Position numbers and translations under genes: made by a program | Assembly (NCBI GenBank): GCA_015183035.1 | Contig: JACZZP010000005.1 | Coordinates: 434,001 to 498,000 of the forward strand | Direction: 5' to 3' | From: Meloidogyne chitwoodi | Lineage: Eukaryota > Nematoda > Chromadorea > Rhabditida > Meloidogynidae | Length of the DNA stretch: 64,000 nucleotides | Notes under the pieces: model-generated | Told to the model about the DNA's origin: nothing | What the model saw: the letters and a program-made list of their open reading frames with translations, nothing else | Databases searched by the model: none | Shown here: one piece after another, positions 34,504 to 44,690 of the stretch | Layout of the letters: each line of letters opens with the position of its first letter | Position numbering within the stretch: position 1 is the first letter of the stretch

Positions 34504-35395
34504 GGGTTGTGTAATAAATATTGCAAGTGTTTGAGCTAAAGTACTTTTTTATCGATAAATAAAAAAAATCAAATATTTAGGTAAAAATGTAATTACCATT
34601 ATTATTTATGACCTCTTGCCATTTTTCAGGAAGCTTTTGGATCCCCCTTTGGTAAAAGTTAGTTGTAGATTTAGTCTCGAAAAAGTTGGCAACCCGCGTT
34701 ACGACCTGCTGGTCATTTTGGAACCGTACATCTCGCAAATGATTCTTCATTGAGCGGAATAAATGGTAATCACTTAGCGCGATGTCCGGTGAATAAGGCG
34801 GATGCTATAAAATTTCCCAATCGAGCGTTTTCGTAATGTGTTCCTTCGTTAATTTTGCGCGATGAGGAGGGGGATCGCCCTGCTGCAGAATGACTTGGAC
34901 ATGGCGCTTTCCCTGACAGTCAAAACATTCAATTTCCCCTGAACACGATTTAATATAGTGCAGTATAATGCTACCTTTAGTCCGGTCCCCCTTGGAATTA
35001 ATTCCCAATGGAAAACCCCGATATTTGCCCAGAAAGCAATAATGATGGCCTTCCTGAACGTTAACGGTCTCCGAGGTCATTGTCCCATTGCCAAAACTAC
35101 TTATTTTTTACGTTTTAAGACACTTTTGAATATTACTGATCAAACCAGCGAAAAAATTGACGGTTTTGGGTCCCTTTGTTTCATTGATTTCTTTAGTTGA
35201 CTGTGAGGGAAATAAACCTCGGTTGAAACAAAATTTAATTAAAATTCGAATTTCATTTGACAGTTTCATTTCTAAACGTTATATTTTAGGAAAATGTCTA
35301 AATTAACAGGAAAAATATAAATAAGGGCTTCGACTTTTATTTTTCCTTTTATAATTACTCATTTACCACCACTTGCAATATTTATTACACAACCC
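34504..35395. mobile_element. Mariner element with perfect 26-bp terminal repeats, decayed
   Basis: Both ends read 'gggttgtgtaataaatattg' plus 'caagtg' in inverse orientation without mismatch. The internal minus strand codes a mariner transposase with stops. At about 890 bp it is shorter than a full mariner (about 1.3 kb). Intact ends would allow mobilisation in trans. I could not identify a clean TA duplication. Confidence 0.8.
34595..35080 (-). pseudogene. Mariner transposase, broken
   Basis: The C-terminal half is recognisable: VILQQGDPPPHRAKLTKEHI, then LDWEIL, an in-frame stop, and HPPYSPDIALSDYHLFRSMK, followed by NHLRDVRF...FFETKSTTNFYQRG. The YSPDxxxSDYHLF block and the DNAxPH-like block are the second and third catalytic regions of mariner D,D34D enzymes. 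The second region reads GDPPPH, so the catalytic Asp is displaced. The N-terminal helix-turn-helix part is not recognisable. Confidence 0.78.
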
Positions 35396-36112
35396 ATTAT
35401 AATTAAAAGGTGTGAATTTTTTTAAAAAATGTTTATATATTAGTAATATAACTTTTTTATTAATAAAAAAAAGAAGCAGCAGGTTTATTTATTAAAAAAA
35501 CACAAAAAGAATGTTGTTTTTTTAAAAAAGCGTTACAATATTTTTTAAATAGTGGTAGGGTTGCTTTAAAAATAAAAGGAAGTAAAAACTTTTTTAAAAA
35601 TTTTTAATTTTTTAAACTGAATATTTTTTAATAAAAATTTTTTTATTTCCTTTTTATTTTAACTTTAAATTAAAAGGTTAAAAATGATTTTTTAAATTCC
35701 ATTTTAATTGAATTAATTGCTTTTTTAGCTTGTTTTTGTTATTGTTGATTCATTTTGATAATAACGTCATACATCTCTTCCGAAATAGGGCCCGGAACTT
35801 TGCTTTTAATTTTTAACTTTTTAATTTATCAACGTACTTCTCTCCTATTCATATAAATATTTGTTAGATTTTACTAATAATTGTCTTATTTTGAACAAAA
35901 CTTTTTTAATAAAATAAACTTAAATAATTAAAGTTAGTTTTCCTTAATAAATTGAGAGTTTGGTTAAAATATTAAATAATATAGAATTATAAATCAAAGA
36001 AAAAATTTTTATCAGAAAATAAAAAAAAAGAAAATTTTTTTAAATAATAAATAAGAAAAAGGTTGATATTTTTGTGCTAGTCCAGTTTATGAGTCCAATG
36101 AAAACTATTCCC
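35396..36112. other. Intergenic, nothing recognised
   Basis: Very AT-rich (long A and T runs). No gene or RNA supported on either strand. Confidence 0.4.
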
Positions 36113-36733
36113 GTAAATTCCTAGTTGGCTATCTACCTGTACGCAAAAGGCGTTTTCAGTTTGCAAGCGAAACTTGCATTTTTGGAGTTATGAGTGACGC
36201 TCTCTTATTTTTCCTTTTCCCTTATAGTATTGTTGGCACATAGAGAGAAAAAGAAAAATAATTAATAATTAAGTGAAAATATATTTATTTTATAAATGAT
36301 CAAAGTAGTCTTCAATAGTGGGAAACCTTGTAGATATTCAATAATTAAAATTCGGGATTTTTTCCTCGATTCAATACCGAGAGTTTGATCGTCGAAAAAT
36401 GGAATCCAGAATTTTTCTTCCGAGGAATTATTAATTGAGCAAAGAAAAGGATATATTGGAACTTTAATGAAAATGTTAAAAGAATCTATTATTACATATT
36501 TATACCTATAAAACGAGGCCATGTCCCAAATTTATAATCTTTGATCATTTATAAAATAAATATATTTTCACTTAATTATTAATTATTTTTCCTTTTCTCT
36601 CTATGTGCCAACAGGATAATATAAGGGAAAAGGAAAAATAAGAGAGCGTCACTCATAACTCCAAAAATGCAAGTTTCGCTTGCAAACTGAAAACGCCTTT
36701 TGCGTACAGGTAGATAGCCAACTAGGAATTTAC
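36113..36733. mobile_element. Fold-back element 2
   Basis: Long inverted arms (about 175 bp each) from 'gtaaattcctagttggctat' to 'atagccaactaggaatttac'. Both arms contain 'gcaagcgaaacttgcattt' or its inverse and 'ctatgtgccaac'-type sequence. The layout and the inner 'gaaaatatatttatt' edges match fold-back element 1 at 6634-7209, so the two form one family. The 86-codon frame inside is not supported. Confidence 0.7.
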
Positions 36734-37186
36734 CACTATTCCCTTGTAATGTTTACTTTTTTAGTGTTTTTCTATTCAAAAAAAGATTTCTTAAAAATAG
36801 TAGAAAAATATGAAAAATTTCTTTTTAATTGCTTTTCATTTAGCATTCACTTTTCTTGCATTTTCTTCATTAACGACCTCCTTTAAAAAAATTTAATAGT
36901 TAAAAAACTTTATTTTATCTCTTACTAAAAAATAAAGTTGAATATCTTTATAATGACTTAAAAGAACTATCAAATATTACTAGAGTTAGTCACTAACTAG
37001 GTTCCTATTTTAGGTTTTTAAAGTGGCGAAATAGGTCCGAATTTTAATACTTTTTATCATTTTCTCCGTTAGTGACATTTTGTCATTTTTCCTTTTTGCG
37101 TATCTATACCTTTACCTAAAATGACTCATTCTAAAGATTACCCCTATTGCTCTATAAGAGAAAAATCTTTTATTATTCTCACTATC

Positions 37187-37424
37187 TGTTGTATATGAAT
37201 AGTGGTCTTTTATAGACACTTTTAACGGTCTAGTCGCTAGACTATATAAGCACCCATAAATAACCAGTCCGGATCCCAACCTGAGTTAACCCTCACCAGC
37301 GTCTACACTTCTACCTTCCTTCAACCTTCATTGTCTTTCTCTACGTAATAAACTGTTGCTTTGTTGCTCGTCGACTTTCAGTATCTCGGACACCATCTTT
37401 AGTTAGGAAACTAAAGATACAACA
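37187..37424 (+). repeat. 5' LTR
   Basis: 238 bp, TG...CA ends; looks identical to the 3' LTR. Related solo or decayed LTRs lie at 59515-59748 and 42240-43537. Confidence 0.9.
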
Positions 37425-37695
37425 AATTGGCGCGGTCGACAACTCGTCTACAACAAATTAGCGCAGGTCTCCAGTCTTCAACGAACCGGAGCAGCAAAAA
37501 TCTCGACTACGAACCTTAGTGCGACAAGCCCATCCAGCTCGTCAACACTTCAACAGTCGACAACAGCAACAGTAAAGAGGCACCAAAAGCGTTAGTGTGG
37601 CCATTGTCAAACGCTTAGTGAGATTAAAGGCAAGTATTATTAAAGCAAATTATTGCTTAGTGTACAGTGAAAACTTTAGATTGTTAGTGGCAAAA

Positions 37696-39510
37696 ATGAA
37701 GGAATCTTCAATTGAACGGCTATTATTGGCTCAGCAAGAATTATTTGAAAAGATGCTGGAGCAATTAAAAGTGAAAAGTGAGCCGAGTGACAATCAGAAA
37801 AGTGAAACGACATTGTACGGAAGCCTTGTGCCGTTAATTAGTGAGTTCATTTTTGATAATGAATCAGGAGCGAATTTTGAAAGCTGGTATGGAAAGCATC
37901 GCTCATACTTTGAGGTGGAAGGAAAGTCCCTTCCAGAAACCTCTAAAGTGAGATTGTTATTGAGTAAATTGGGGCTAAGTGAGTATGCCCAGATTGAGCG
38001 AAAGATGCTGCCAGTGAAAGTGAGTGACATGAAGTTTGAGAGTTTGGTGATTGAACTCAGTAAGGAGTTCAAGGACCCTAGGTCCAAGTTAATTAAACGC
38101 TTCGAAGCGTTAAATATGAAATGTAGCCAACTCGAAGACATCCTAGAGTTCGGCAGTAAAGTGAATGCCAATTGTGAAAGGGCTAGTATGGCTCTTAGTA
38201 TTGAGGAAATAAAAATATTGATTTTTATTTCAGGATTGCCTAGTGAGAACAGTGCTCTCCGTCAAATGGCAATGAAGTTCATTGAATCAAATAGTGAACA
38301 TGGCATTCAAGTGACTTTGAAAGAACTTCTTGAAGAATGCAGAGCATATTTGGCATTGAAAGCTGAAGCAAAAGTATTTGAAAAAGGTAAAATTTTCAAA
38401 GCTCAGCAAAGTGAACCTATTGTTAAGTTAGTGAAAAGTGTTCAAGACAATAGTGAATTGCCAAAGAAGCCATGGTTTAAAAACCAAGTGAAGTGCTATG
38501 CATGCCAGCAAATTGGCCATATTGCGAAAAATTGTCCTAGTGGATTAAGACGTAAGTCTTTTCATCCAAAAGTGAAGAGAAATTATTTCTCTAATTCAGA
38601 TAAACCATTCTGTGCCGTTTTGGACATTGTTGGCAGTGATAAAATGGTGAATCGAGAAGAATGGATTAAAAAGGACATTAAAATTGCTGGGCATAAAATT
38701 GCTTGTATTGAAGACACAGCGTCTCAGATCAATTGTATTACGCCAGAAATATGGAAATTGATTGGCTGTCCTAAATTGGAGAAAGTCTCCTATAAAGGAA
38801 TTGGAATTAGTGGTGCAAGTTTTGACTTAGTTGGCAAATGGACATGCAGATTAGAAGTAGAAAATATTGAATTGACAACTGTAATGCATGTAGTGGATAG
38901 TGACATTTGCTTATTTGGCCTTCCAGCCATAAAGAAGTTAAAAGAAGTCAAACAAATTCCGAGTAAAAATTTCTTCAAAAAGATGTCTCCGATCTTTAAG
39001 AAGAAAAGTGAACCAATCAAAGGAAATCCATTTCCTAGTGGAACAAAAGTGAAAGTGAAGAATACCAACAAGCATTCTGGTAATATTGAGTGGCTTCATG
39101 GTGAAGTAATTAAACATTTCAAGAATTGCTGGAAGGTGAAAGTTCCAGTATTGAATTGTATTGTGACCAGAAAGTGTAAAGAAATGCGCAAGGATATTTG
39201 GAATGAAGAAAAGCGCATAGTGAATTATGGATTGTCAAAATTGAACATCAACAAGAAGAAAACTGCGCCGGACAAAAGTATAAGTGGCAGCAGTATGGAC
39301 AAAGGAGACAACAACGACAAAAGTGGAAGTCAGGATCAAATGGGCAGCAGCTTCGTTCAAAGTCGCAGCTCTGTGATCAAGGACAAGGAAGACAACAAGG
39401 ACAAGATGCCAGAAGGAGAAGAACATCAAAAGAAAGACGTGGAGATGATGTTGGACATGATGACGAAAGATCATAATAAAGTTCCTTCTTGTGATAAAAT
39501 TTTTATGTAA
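37696..39510 (+). CDS. Gag-protease polyprotein of the LTR element, with integrase-like tail
   Basis: 604 residues from the first ATG of the open frame (an in-frame upstream extension to 37597 lacks an ATG). A helical capsid-like region spans about residues 30-235. A CCHC zinc knuckle (CYACQQIGHIAKNC) starts near residue 267. A retroviral-type aspartic protease has its active site at about residue 340 (IEDTASQINCI, DTAS in place of the usual DTGA or DSGA) and the later hydrophobic LFGLPAI segment. From about residue 447, SGTKVKVKNTNKHSG...WLHGEVIKHFKNCWKV resembles the C-terminal segment of gypsy integrases. Reverse transcriptase, RNase H and the integrase core are absent, yet the frame is intact. 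This suggests a clean internal loss and a derivative that still makes particles. Confidence 0.8.
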   Translation: MKESSIERLLLAQQELFEKMLEQLKVKSEPSDNQKSETTLYGSLVPLISEFIFDNESGANFESWYGKHRSYFEVEGKSLPETSKVRLLLSKLGLSEYAQIERKMLPVKVSDMKFESLVIELSKEFKDPRSKLIKRFEALNMKCSQLEDILEFGSKVNANCERASMALSIEEIKILIFISGLPSENSALRQMAMKFIESNSEHGIQVTLKELLEECRAYLALKAEAKVFEKGKIFKAQQSEPIVKLVKSVQDNSELPKKPWFKNQVKCYACQQIGHIAKNCPSGLRRKSFHPKVKRNYFSNSDKPFCAVLDIVGSDKMVNREEWIKKDIKIAGHKIACIEDTASQINCITPEIWKLIGCPKLEKVSYKGIGISGASFDLVGKWTCRLEVENIELTTVMHVVDSDICLFGLPAIKKLKEVKQIPSKNFFKKMSPIFKKKSEPIKGNPFPSGTKVKVKNTNKHSGNIEWLHGEVIKHFKNCWKVKVPVLNCIVTRKCKEMRKDIWNEEKRIVNYGLSKLNINKKKTAPDKSISGSSMDKGDNNDKSGSQDQMGSSFVQSRSSVIKDKEDNKDKMPEGEEHQKKDVEMMLDMMTKDHNKVPSCDKIFM

Positions 39511-39683
39511 AATTTTCTGTATGTATTTCCTTGTATTTTCCCCATTGTCCCACTTTTGTTTGTAATTTTTCCTTTGTTGGACTGGTAGTGTTATTGTTAG
39601 TGTTGGTGCTTATAATTGTGACCGTATTGAAAGGCTTGGATGCCTTTATTGTTAGTGTGACCTAACCTTTTAAAGGGGGGAGG

Positions 39684-39921
39684 TGTTGTATATGAATAGT
39701 GGTCTTTTATAGACACTTTTAACGGTCTAGTCGCTAGACTATATAAGCACCCATAAATAACCAGTCCGGATCCCAACCTGAGTTAACCCTCACCAGCGTC
39801 TACACTTCTACCTTCCTTCAACCTTCATTGTCTTTCTCTACGTAATAAACTGTTGCTTTGTTGCTCGTCGACTTTCAGTATCTCGGACACCATCTTTAGT
39901 TAGGAAACTAAAGATACAACA
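39684..39921 (+). repeat. 3' LTR
   Basis: 238 bp, no difference seen from the 5' LTR; followed by the CTATC duplication and, 12 bases on, the stop codon of gene G on the other strand. Confidence 0.9.
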
Positions 39922-39933
39922 CTATCACTGTCT

Positions 39934-41231
39934 TTATATAAGGAAATTCAACTGTCCTACTGTTTCATTACCACGCCTTCCTCGACGACCTCCTCTTCCT
40001 CGACCTCCTCGCCCACGGCCTCTTCCTCGACCTCCTTGTTGCTGATATTGAATTATAATAAAAGGAACTCCTAGATCTTGATTTGGAATTATATTAAAAT
40101 GACCACTTTGTTGTAGAATTTGAAATATATCAAAATGAGCATTTTGATATAGAGTTATATTAATAAATCCTTGTTCTAGATTTTGAACGTGATGACCATT
40201 TTGTTGTAAATTATTAATTATAATTTCTTTTTGTTCTTGATTTGTAAGTATAATAAAACGACCTCCTACTATATATAGAAGTTGATCCATAGTTTTGAGA
40301 TTATCTTGAATCATAATCATGGAAGATATAAGCACATTTTGCATTTCAATATTTCTATTAGTTATAAATTCAATAGTTATATGTACATTGCCTGCTTGTA
40401 CGTACTGAATAAAAAATAAAATTTGACAAAAATATTATGTTTATAGGATTATTATATTTAGTAGTACTATTATTATTTTATTAGTAGTGATGTTTGGGTG
40501 TGGATTAACCCAAAAATTCAAATAATTGTATAAATCCCTATATTGGCTATCTTGGTTTCGGTCGATCTCTGTTTAATAAGACTGCTATAAAATTGTTACC
40601 GTTCCAGGATAATAGTTATTATCGATAAATTGTAATTTGGATTTTAATAAATCAAGTGCATAAGAAAACTGATTATATTGTCCTGTGATACTGGCTGCAG
40701 GAGGAGTTAAGCTTTCTATTATAACTAAAATATTAAAAATAAAATCTGATTTAATCGATCAATTTAAATTTATTTAGAGGGGTATAAGCTTAAAAAATAA
40801 AATATTTTTTCAAGTTTGGAGATGTAATTTTTCCAATTTTTTTCTAAATTTTTAAAATTAAACCATTATCTGTGTCAAAATTAACATTATCATCTAAACT
40901 ACTTTGTAAAAAAAAATTATTCAAATTTTGCATCACAACGTCATTTAATTCTTTTATCTTACGTACACGCTGATTGAATGGGTAATCGGGTAGTTCACCA
41001 GGATCATCTAACTAAATAATTAAATATTTTTAACAAATTTTATTTATTAATTTTAAAAATTTTGGTAATAAATTTAGTCAAATTATTTTGAAAATTAATA
41101 TTCTGGAAAAATTAAAAGATTTTATTTTTTAAATTTTTTAATAAAAATAAAATAAAACATACTAAAGTTTTTCGAGCTCCATAGCACAATGCAAAATTAA
41201 TAAAAATTAAAAATAAATTTAATATTTTCAT
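39934..41231 (-). CDS. Family gene G: secreted, Gln/Asn-rich with RGR-rich C-terminus
   Basis: Exons: 41163-41231, 40864-41011, 40600-40724, 39934-40404; 270 residues. The leader reads MKILNLFLIFINFALCYG followed by ARKTL. Exon 2 starts LDDPGELPDY, exon 3 has VIIESLTPPAAS and QYNQFSYAL. Exon 4 starts YVQAGNVHIT and has a variant core (NIEMQNVLISSM), then loose repeats around QNGHHVQN, QNAHFDIFQI and QSGHFNIIPN, then GGRGRGRGRGG and GNETVGQLNFLI. The final residues and stop come from the VESRY element. The LTR retrotransposon sits only 12 bp beyond the stop, so the normal 3' UTR and polyadenylation site must be altered. Confidence 0.7.
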
Positions 41232-41527
41232 TTTTATTTGAGTTGAGTCTTTTGCTAGTTACCGATGAATTTTGTATACCTATATCTTTAAAATTGGTAT
41301 TATTAAAATTTTAGGAGTAATTAAAGTTTTTTACCAACCCAATGTTCTATCTACTTATATTAATACGACTTTTTTATAATGAGGTGACTCAATAATTCAA
41401 TTAATAGAAAGAACAAATCTCTCTCTCTATTATAAAAATTAAACAAGTGGCTTTTTCTTAAGACACTGAATTTTATAAAGAAATTAAAAAAAAGAAAAAT
41501 TTAAATTAATAATTCTTCCCAATTTAC

Positions 41528-41815
41528 AAAGCCTTTTTAAAGATTTAGATACGTACGCTTCTGAAGGCTCTCAGTTAAATTTTCTTTCTCTACCAAGCAT
41601 TTTAATTTTTAAAAATTCAATTATTGAATTTTATTTTTCTCTAAATCTACCTTTAGAATTTTCTAAAGATATAACTCGAGCGTATATTTCCGTTCGAAAT
41701 TTAAAAGGGCATTAAAAAACAGAGATGAGTATTGGGGTATTCTCGCGATTATGGATTTATTTATTTAATTTTTTTAAATTAAATAATTCTGACAGGGGTC
41801 ATATTGGCGCAGTAT
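41528..41815 (-). promoter_or_regulatory. Upstream module of copy G
   Basis: Landmarks: 'gatacgtacgcttctgaagg' (41547), 'ctaccaagcat', 'tttccgttcgaaat', 'aataattctgacaggggtca' followed by 'tattggcgcagta' (41800). Confidence 0.45.
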
Positions 41816-42239
41816 AAAATATAAACCCTTTAAATTTTCAACTACATTTGATTATAATAAATCTAGAGGTCCCTGAAAACCGAAAATAATTAGTAAGCTC
41901 ATTATTAGGTCGAAAACTCAAATATGTGTATGATAGCTCATTCGAAAGAGCTCTTCGTGATGAGTCGAATGAGACTTAAATGTGTCGATTGGACAAACAT
42001 TGACAAAGTTATACTTAAAAGACCAAGCTCATTTTAGGTGATAGACAGGGGCGAGCGCAAGAACCATTAAAAAAACGCAAGGCAAGGCCAAAAATGGACT
42101 CAATAACGAAATTTTTTATTAAATATTTGCCATTTTTCAATCAAGAATTAATATATTATGTGTAGAAACAATTGTTTTTCAAAATTTTTATTAGAAATAT
42201 ACATCAATTTAGCTGCCGAGAACAAACTTTCGAATTCAG
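41816..42239. other. Intergenic with dispersed-repeat fragment
   Basis: 41865-42035 matches the family of 51011-51661 ('gtatgatagctcattcgaaa', 'agctcttcgtgatgagtcg'). No gene. Confidence 0.4.
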
Positions 42240-42336
42240 CATTTTGTATATGAGTGGTGGTCTTTTAGAGACACCTTAAACGGTCTATTACAAATACTAT
42301 ATAAGTATTGTATTCGTATGTTGCGGAAAAATGTGT

Positions 42337-42406
42337 GGATGGGAGATGGAATCGAACCATCGTGGAATGAGCCCAAACCAGAGCACAACCGACTGTGCCA
42401 CCATCC
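42337..42406 (-). ncRNA. tRNA-like sequence 1 (SINE-type A and B boxes)
   Basis: The minus strand folds partly like a tRNA: GGATGG acceptor strand with CCATCC, D-arm CACAGTCGGTTGTG, T-arm GATGGTTCGATTCCATC. It has good polymerase III A-box (TGGCACAGTCGG) and B-box (GGTTCGATTCC) sequences. The anticodon stem pairs at only three of five positions, so it is probably a tRNA relic, not a working tRNA. Confidence 0.5.
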
Positions 42407-42807
42407 AACCTTCTGATAGTCATTTTCATTCACTCATATACTTTCTCAAGTATACGGACATAACACTCCTTTCCCCTTTATGAAATCAAGCGTCCTCGCT
42501 TGTTGCTTGTCTTCTATAACAATCACTGAGTTAAAGTCTGGAGAGCACACACAGAAACAAACCCTTTTTCGTGGAATTATGCCGCGCCTCTTGCGTCTTA
42601 TGCATATTCTCTAGCCCATCACACCTCAGGCTTAATTTTATTCCCGCACACAGCTCAGGACATTTCCACAGGGTCTTCTCCTCATTTCGCAACAGTGAAA
42701 GCTTGTCAAATCATCGCAACATTTGAAGGTTCGCTGATCTCCTCTCAGGCTATGCCTGAGCGGGTCGTGGCACCATTATTGTGTTCGTATGTTGCGGAAA
42801 AATGTGT

Positions 42808-42877
42808 GGATGGGAGATGGAATCGAACCATCGTGGAATGAGCCCAAACCAGAGCACAACCGACTGTGCCACCATCC
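42808..42877 (-). ncRNA. tRNA-like sequence 2
   Basis: Same sequence as the first tRNA-like segment, in tandem unit 2. Same imperfect anticodon arm. Confidence 0.48.
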
Positions 42878-43253
42878 AACCTTTGATAGTCATTTTTCAT
42901 TCACTCATATACTTTCTCAAGTATACGGACATAACACTCCTTCCACCTTTTATTAAATCAAGCGTCCTCGCTTGTTGCTTGTCTTCTATAACAATCACTG
43001 AACTCAAGTTTGGAGAGCACACAGAAACAAACCCTTTTTCGTGGAATTATGCCGCGCCTCTTGCGTCTTATGCATTTTCTCTAGCCTATCACACCTCAGG
43101 CTTATTTTTGTTCCCGCACACAGCTCAGGACATTTCCACAGGGTCTTCTCCTCATTTCGCAACAGTGAAAGCTTGTCAAATCATCGCAACATTTGAAGGT
43201 TCGCTGATCTCCTCTCAGGCAATGCCTGAGCGGGCCGTGGCACCATTATTGTA

Positions 43254-43323
43254 GATGGGAGATGGAATCGAACCATCGTGGAATGAGCCCAAACCAGAGC
43301 ACAACCGACTGTGCCACCATCCA
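43254..43323 (-). ncRNA. tRNA-like sequence 3
   Basis: Third copy, in the partial unit. The first base pairs of the acceptor are altered at the junction ('tagatggga'), so this copy is the least tRNA-like. Confidence 0.42.
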
Positions 43324-43537
43324 ACCTTTGATAGTCATTTTTCATTCACTCATATACTTTCTCAAGTATACGGACATAACAATAAGCATCAAGTATAAAC
43401 CAGTTTTTGAGTTAATTCTCACTCGTCAACACTTCTATCTATTCTCAACCTTCAACTCTTATTGTAATTGCTCTCGGATAAACCTTTTGCCTTGTTACTC
43501 GACTACTACAATCTCGGAAAGTTTAAGTCACAATACA

Positions 43538-43811
43538 TAAGAAATAATTGCCGGTGAACTGGTGAATTTATAGACCTATTGTGACCATTTACAGATAATT
43601 ACCTTATTTAATAATCAGTTTAATTTTATTAAGTAATTTTTCAAAGTTTTATTCGCTTCTTAGTACTCAAATTTTAAAATAATATTATTTTATATTTTTA
43701 CTTTTTTATTTAAATCATAAAAAAGACTGCGCCAAAACAGCAATATAGATTTATTTTTACCCATTACTTCTTCCTCCACATATTCATGTGAAACATATGA
43801 TGGCCCATTTA
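43538..43811. other. Intergenic, distal block
   Basis: Contains 'actgcgccaaaacagcaata' near 43728, the distal block that usually lies beyond an upstream module. No gene. Confidence 0.35.
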
Positions 43812-44095
43812 TTCTTTTTAAGGACCTTAGATACGCACACTTCTGAGGCTCATAGTTAAATTATATTTCTATTCTAAGCACTTTAATTTTTAAAAATTCG
43901 ATTAATCAATTTTATTTTTCTCTAAATCTTCATTTAAATTTTTCTAAATATAACTCGAGATAACGGATCATTCGAAATTTTGAAATCACCTGGCATTTAA
44001 AAAGAGGCGAGCATTGGTTTACTTGCGTTTATGTACTTTATTTATTTAATTTTTAAATTAATAATTCTGTCATGGGTTATATTGGCACAGTAGAA
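43812..44095 (-). promoter_or_regulatory. Orphan upstream module facing left
   Basis: Complete module ('gatacgcacacttctgag', 'cgagcattggtttacttgcg', 'aataattctgtcatgggtta' and 'tattggcacagtag'), oriented for a minus-strand gene. To its left lies only the LTR and tandem-repeat region, so the gene it served has gone. Confidence 0.42.
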
Positions 44096-44392
44096 AAATA
44101 TAAACCTTCAAACTTTTAACATACAGTTGATTATAATAACAGCAAAGGGACTGGTTGTTGGGGTGGCTTTATAGTATAAAAGGTGCATCCTCTTACTAGT
44201 TTGTCTATTCATGAGAGAATCAGTGATTGGAAGGTCATACCAAAATCATACTCATACCTCATACTATTACCTCGATATGGAGTAAGAAGTATGAGCAAAA
44301 TCAAAATTTCATCACTGCATATATGTAATAGTTTCAACTGTTCTAATAAATTTCAATGTTTTATAATATTTATTTTTTAAATATTACATACC

Positions 44393-44690
44393 GCGCCAAT
44401 ATAACCCCAATCAGATTTATTAAATGTAAACAAAATTTAATAATAAAATCCATAAACGCAAGCAAACCAATGCCCTCCTCTATATTTTATAATTTAAAAT
44501 TTCGAAATTAAGCATCACTCGATTTATTTAAGAAAATTTAAATTAAGAATTTAGAGAAAAATAAAATTGATTAATCGAATTTTAAAAATTAAAATACTTG
44601 GTAGAGAAAGAAAATTTAGCTACGATCCTTCAGCAGCGAGCTTATCTAAAGTCTTTAAAAAGGCCTAGTAAATGGCAGAATTATTCATTT
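44393..44690 (+). promoter_or_regulatory. Upstream module of copy H (inverted orientation)
   Basis: Inverse of the standard module: 'cgcgccaatataacccc' (44392), 'cataaacgcaagcaaacc', 'cttggtagagaaag' and 'gatccttcagcagcgagct'. With the orphan module at 43812-44095 it forms a head-to-head pair about 300 bp apart. Confidence 0.45.

Larger units (their letters stand above)
37187..39921 (+). mobile_element. Young non-autonomous gypsy-like LTR retrotransposon (2.7 kb)
   Basis: Two 238-bp LTRs (37187-37424, 39684-39921) appear identical by eye, start TGTTGTATATG and end GATACAACA. CTATC is duplicated at 37182-37186 and 39922-39926. A likely primer binding site (ttggcgcggtcgac) follows the left LTR, and a purine tract (aaaggggggagg) precedes the right one. 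A TATA-like 'ctatataagcaccc' lies in the LTR. One long coding frame fills the interior. Identical LTRs imply very recent insertion. It lacks reverse transcriptase, so it must have been copied with enzymes from a relative. Confidence 0.9.
36937..39953. mobile_element. VESRY element of copy G, split by an LTR retrotransposon
   Basis: The left part starts 'aagttgaatatctttataat' at 36937; the right part (39922-39953) ends 'aaggaaattcaact'. The LTR element fills 37187-39921. The right terminus codes the last residues of gene G in a shifted frame (GQLNFLI). Confidence 0.62.
42309..43380 (-). repeat. Tandem repeat of a tRNA-derived unit (2.3 copies of about 473 bp)
   Basis: Unit 1 about 42309-42781, unit 2 about 42782-43254, partial unit 3 from 43255. 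Units differ by a few bases and short indels. Each carries a tRNA-like segment near one end and a perfect small palindrome (ctcaggc ... gcctgag) near the other. Composition is much richer in GC than the surroundings, which suggests a SINE-like or foreign origin. Confidence 0.7.
42240..43537 (+). mobile_element. Decayed solo LTR with nested tandem repeat
   Basis: The left part ('tttgtatatgagtggtggtc' to 'tactatataagt', 42240-42308) and right part (43381-43537, with 'ctcgtcaacacttctatc', 'ctcggataaacc', 'tctcggaaagtt') align with the start and end of the LTR family at 37187 and 59515. Between them lies a tandem repeat of about 1.07 kb. No internal retrotransposon sequence is present, so this is a solo LTR that was later invaded. 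Confidence 0.6.

Noticed and set aside
36262..36522. 86-codon frame in the loop of fold-back element 2
   Set aside because: AT-rich, no counterpart in the related element 1, no motif.
37794..38171. Minus-strand frames under the Gag-protease gene
   Set aside because: Shadows of the plus-strand coding frame, which has clear zinc knuckle and protease motifs.
42337..43323. Three functional tRNA genes
   Set aside because: T-arm and D-arm are good, but the anticodon stem does not pair properly and the copies sit in a tandem repeat; annotated as tRNA-like only.
42781..43540. Protein frames across the tRNA-like tandem repeat (157 and 92 codons)
   Set aside because: Two frames start with the same peptide because they are read from the same repeat unit, and they contain the tRNA-like sequence; no protein character.
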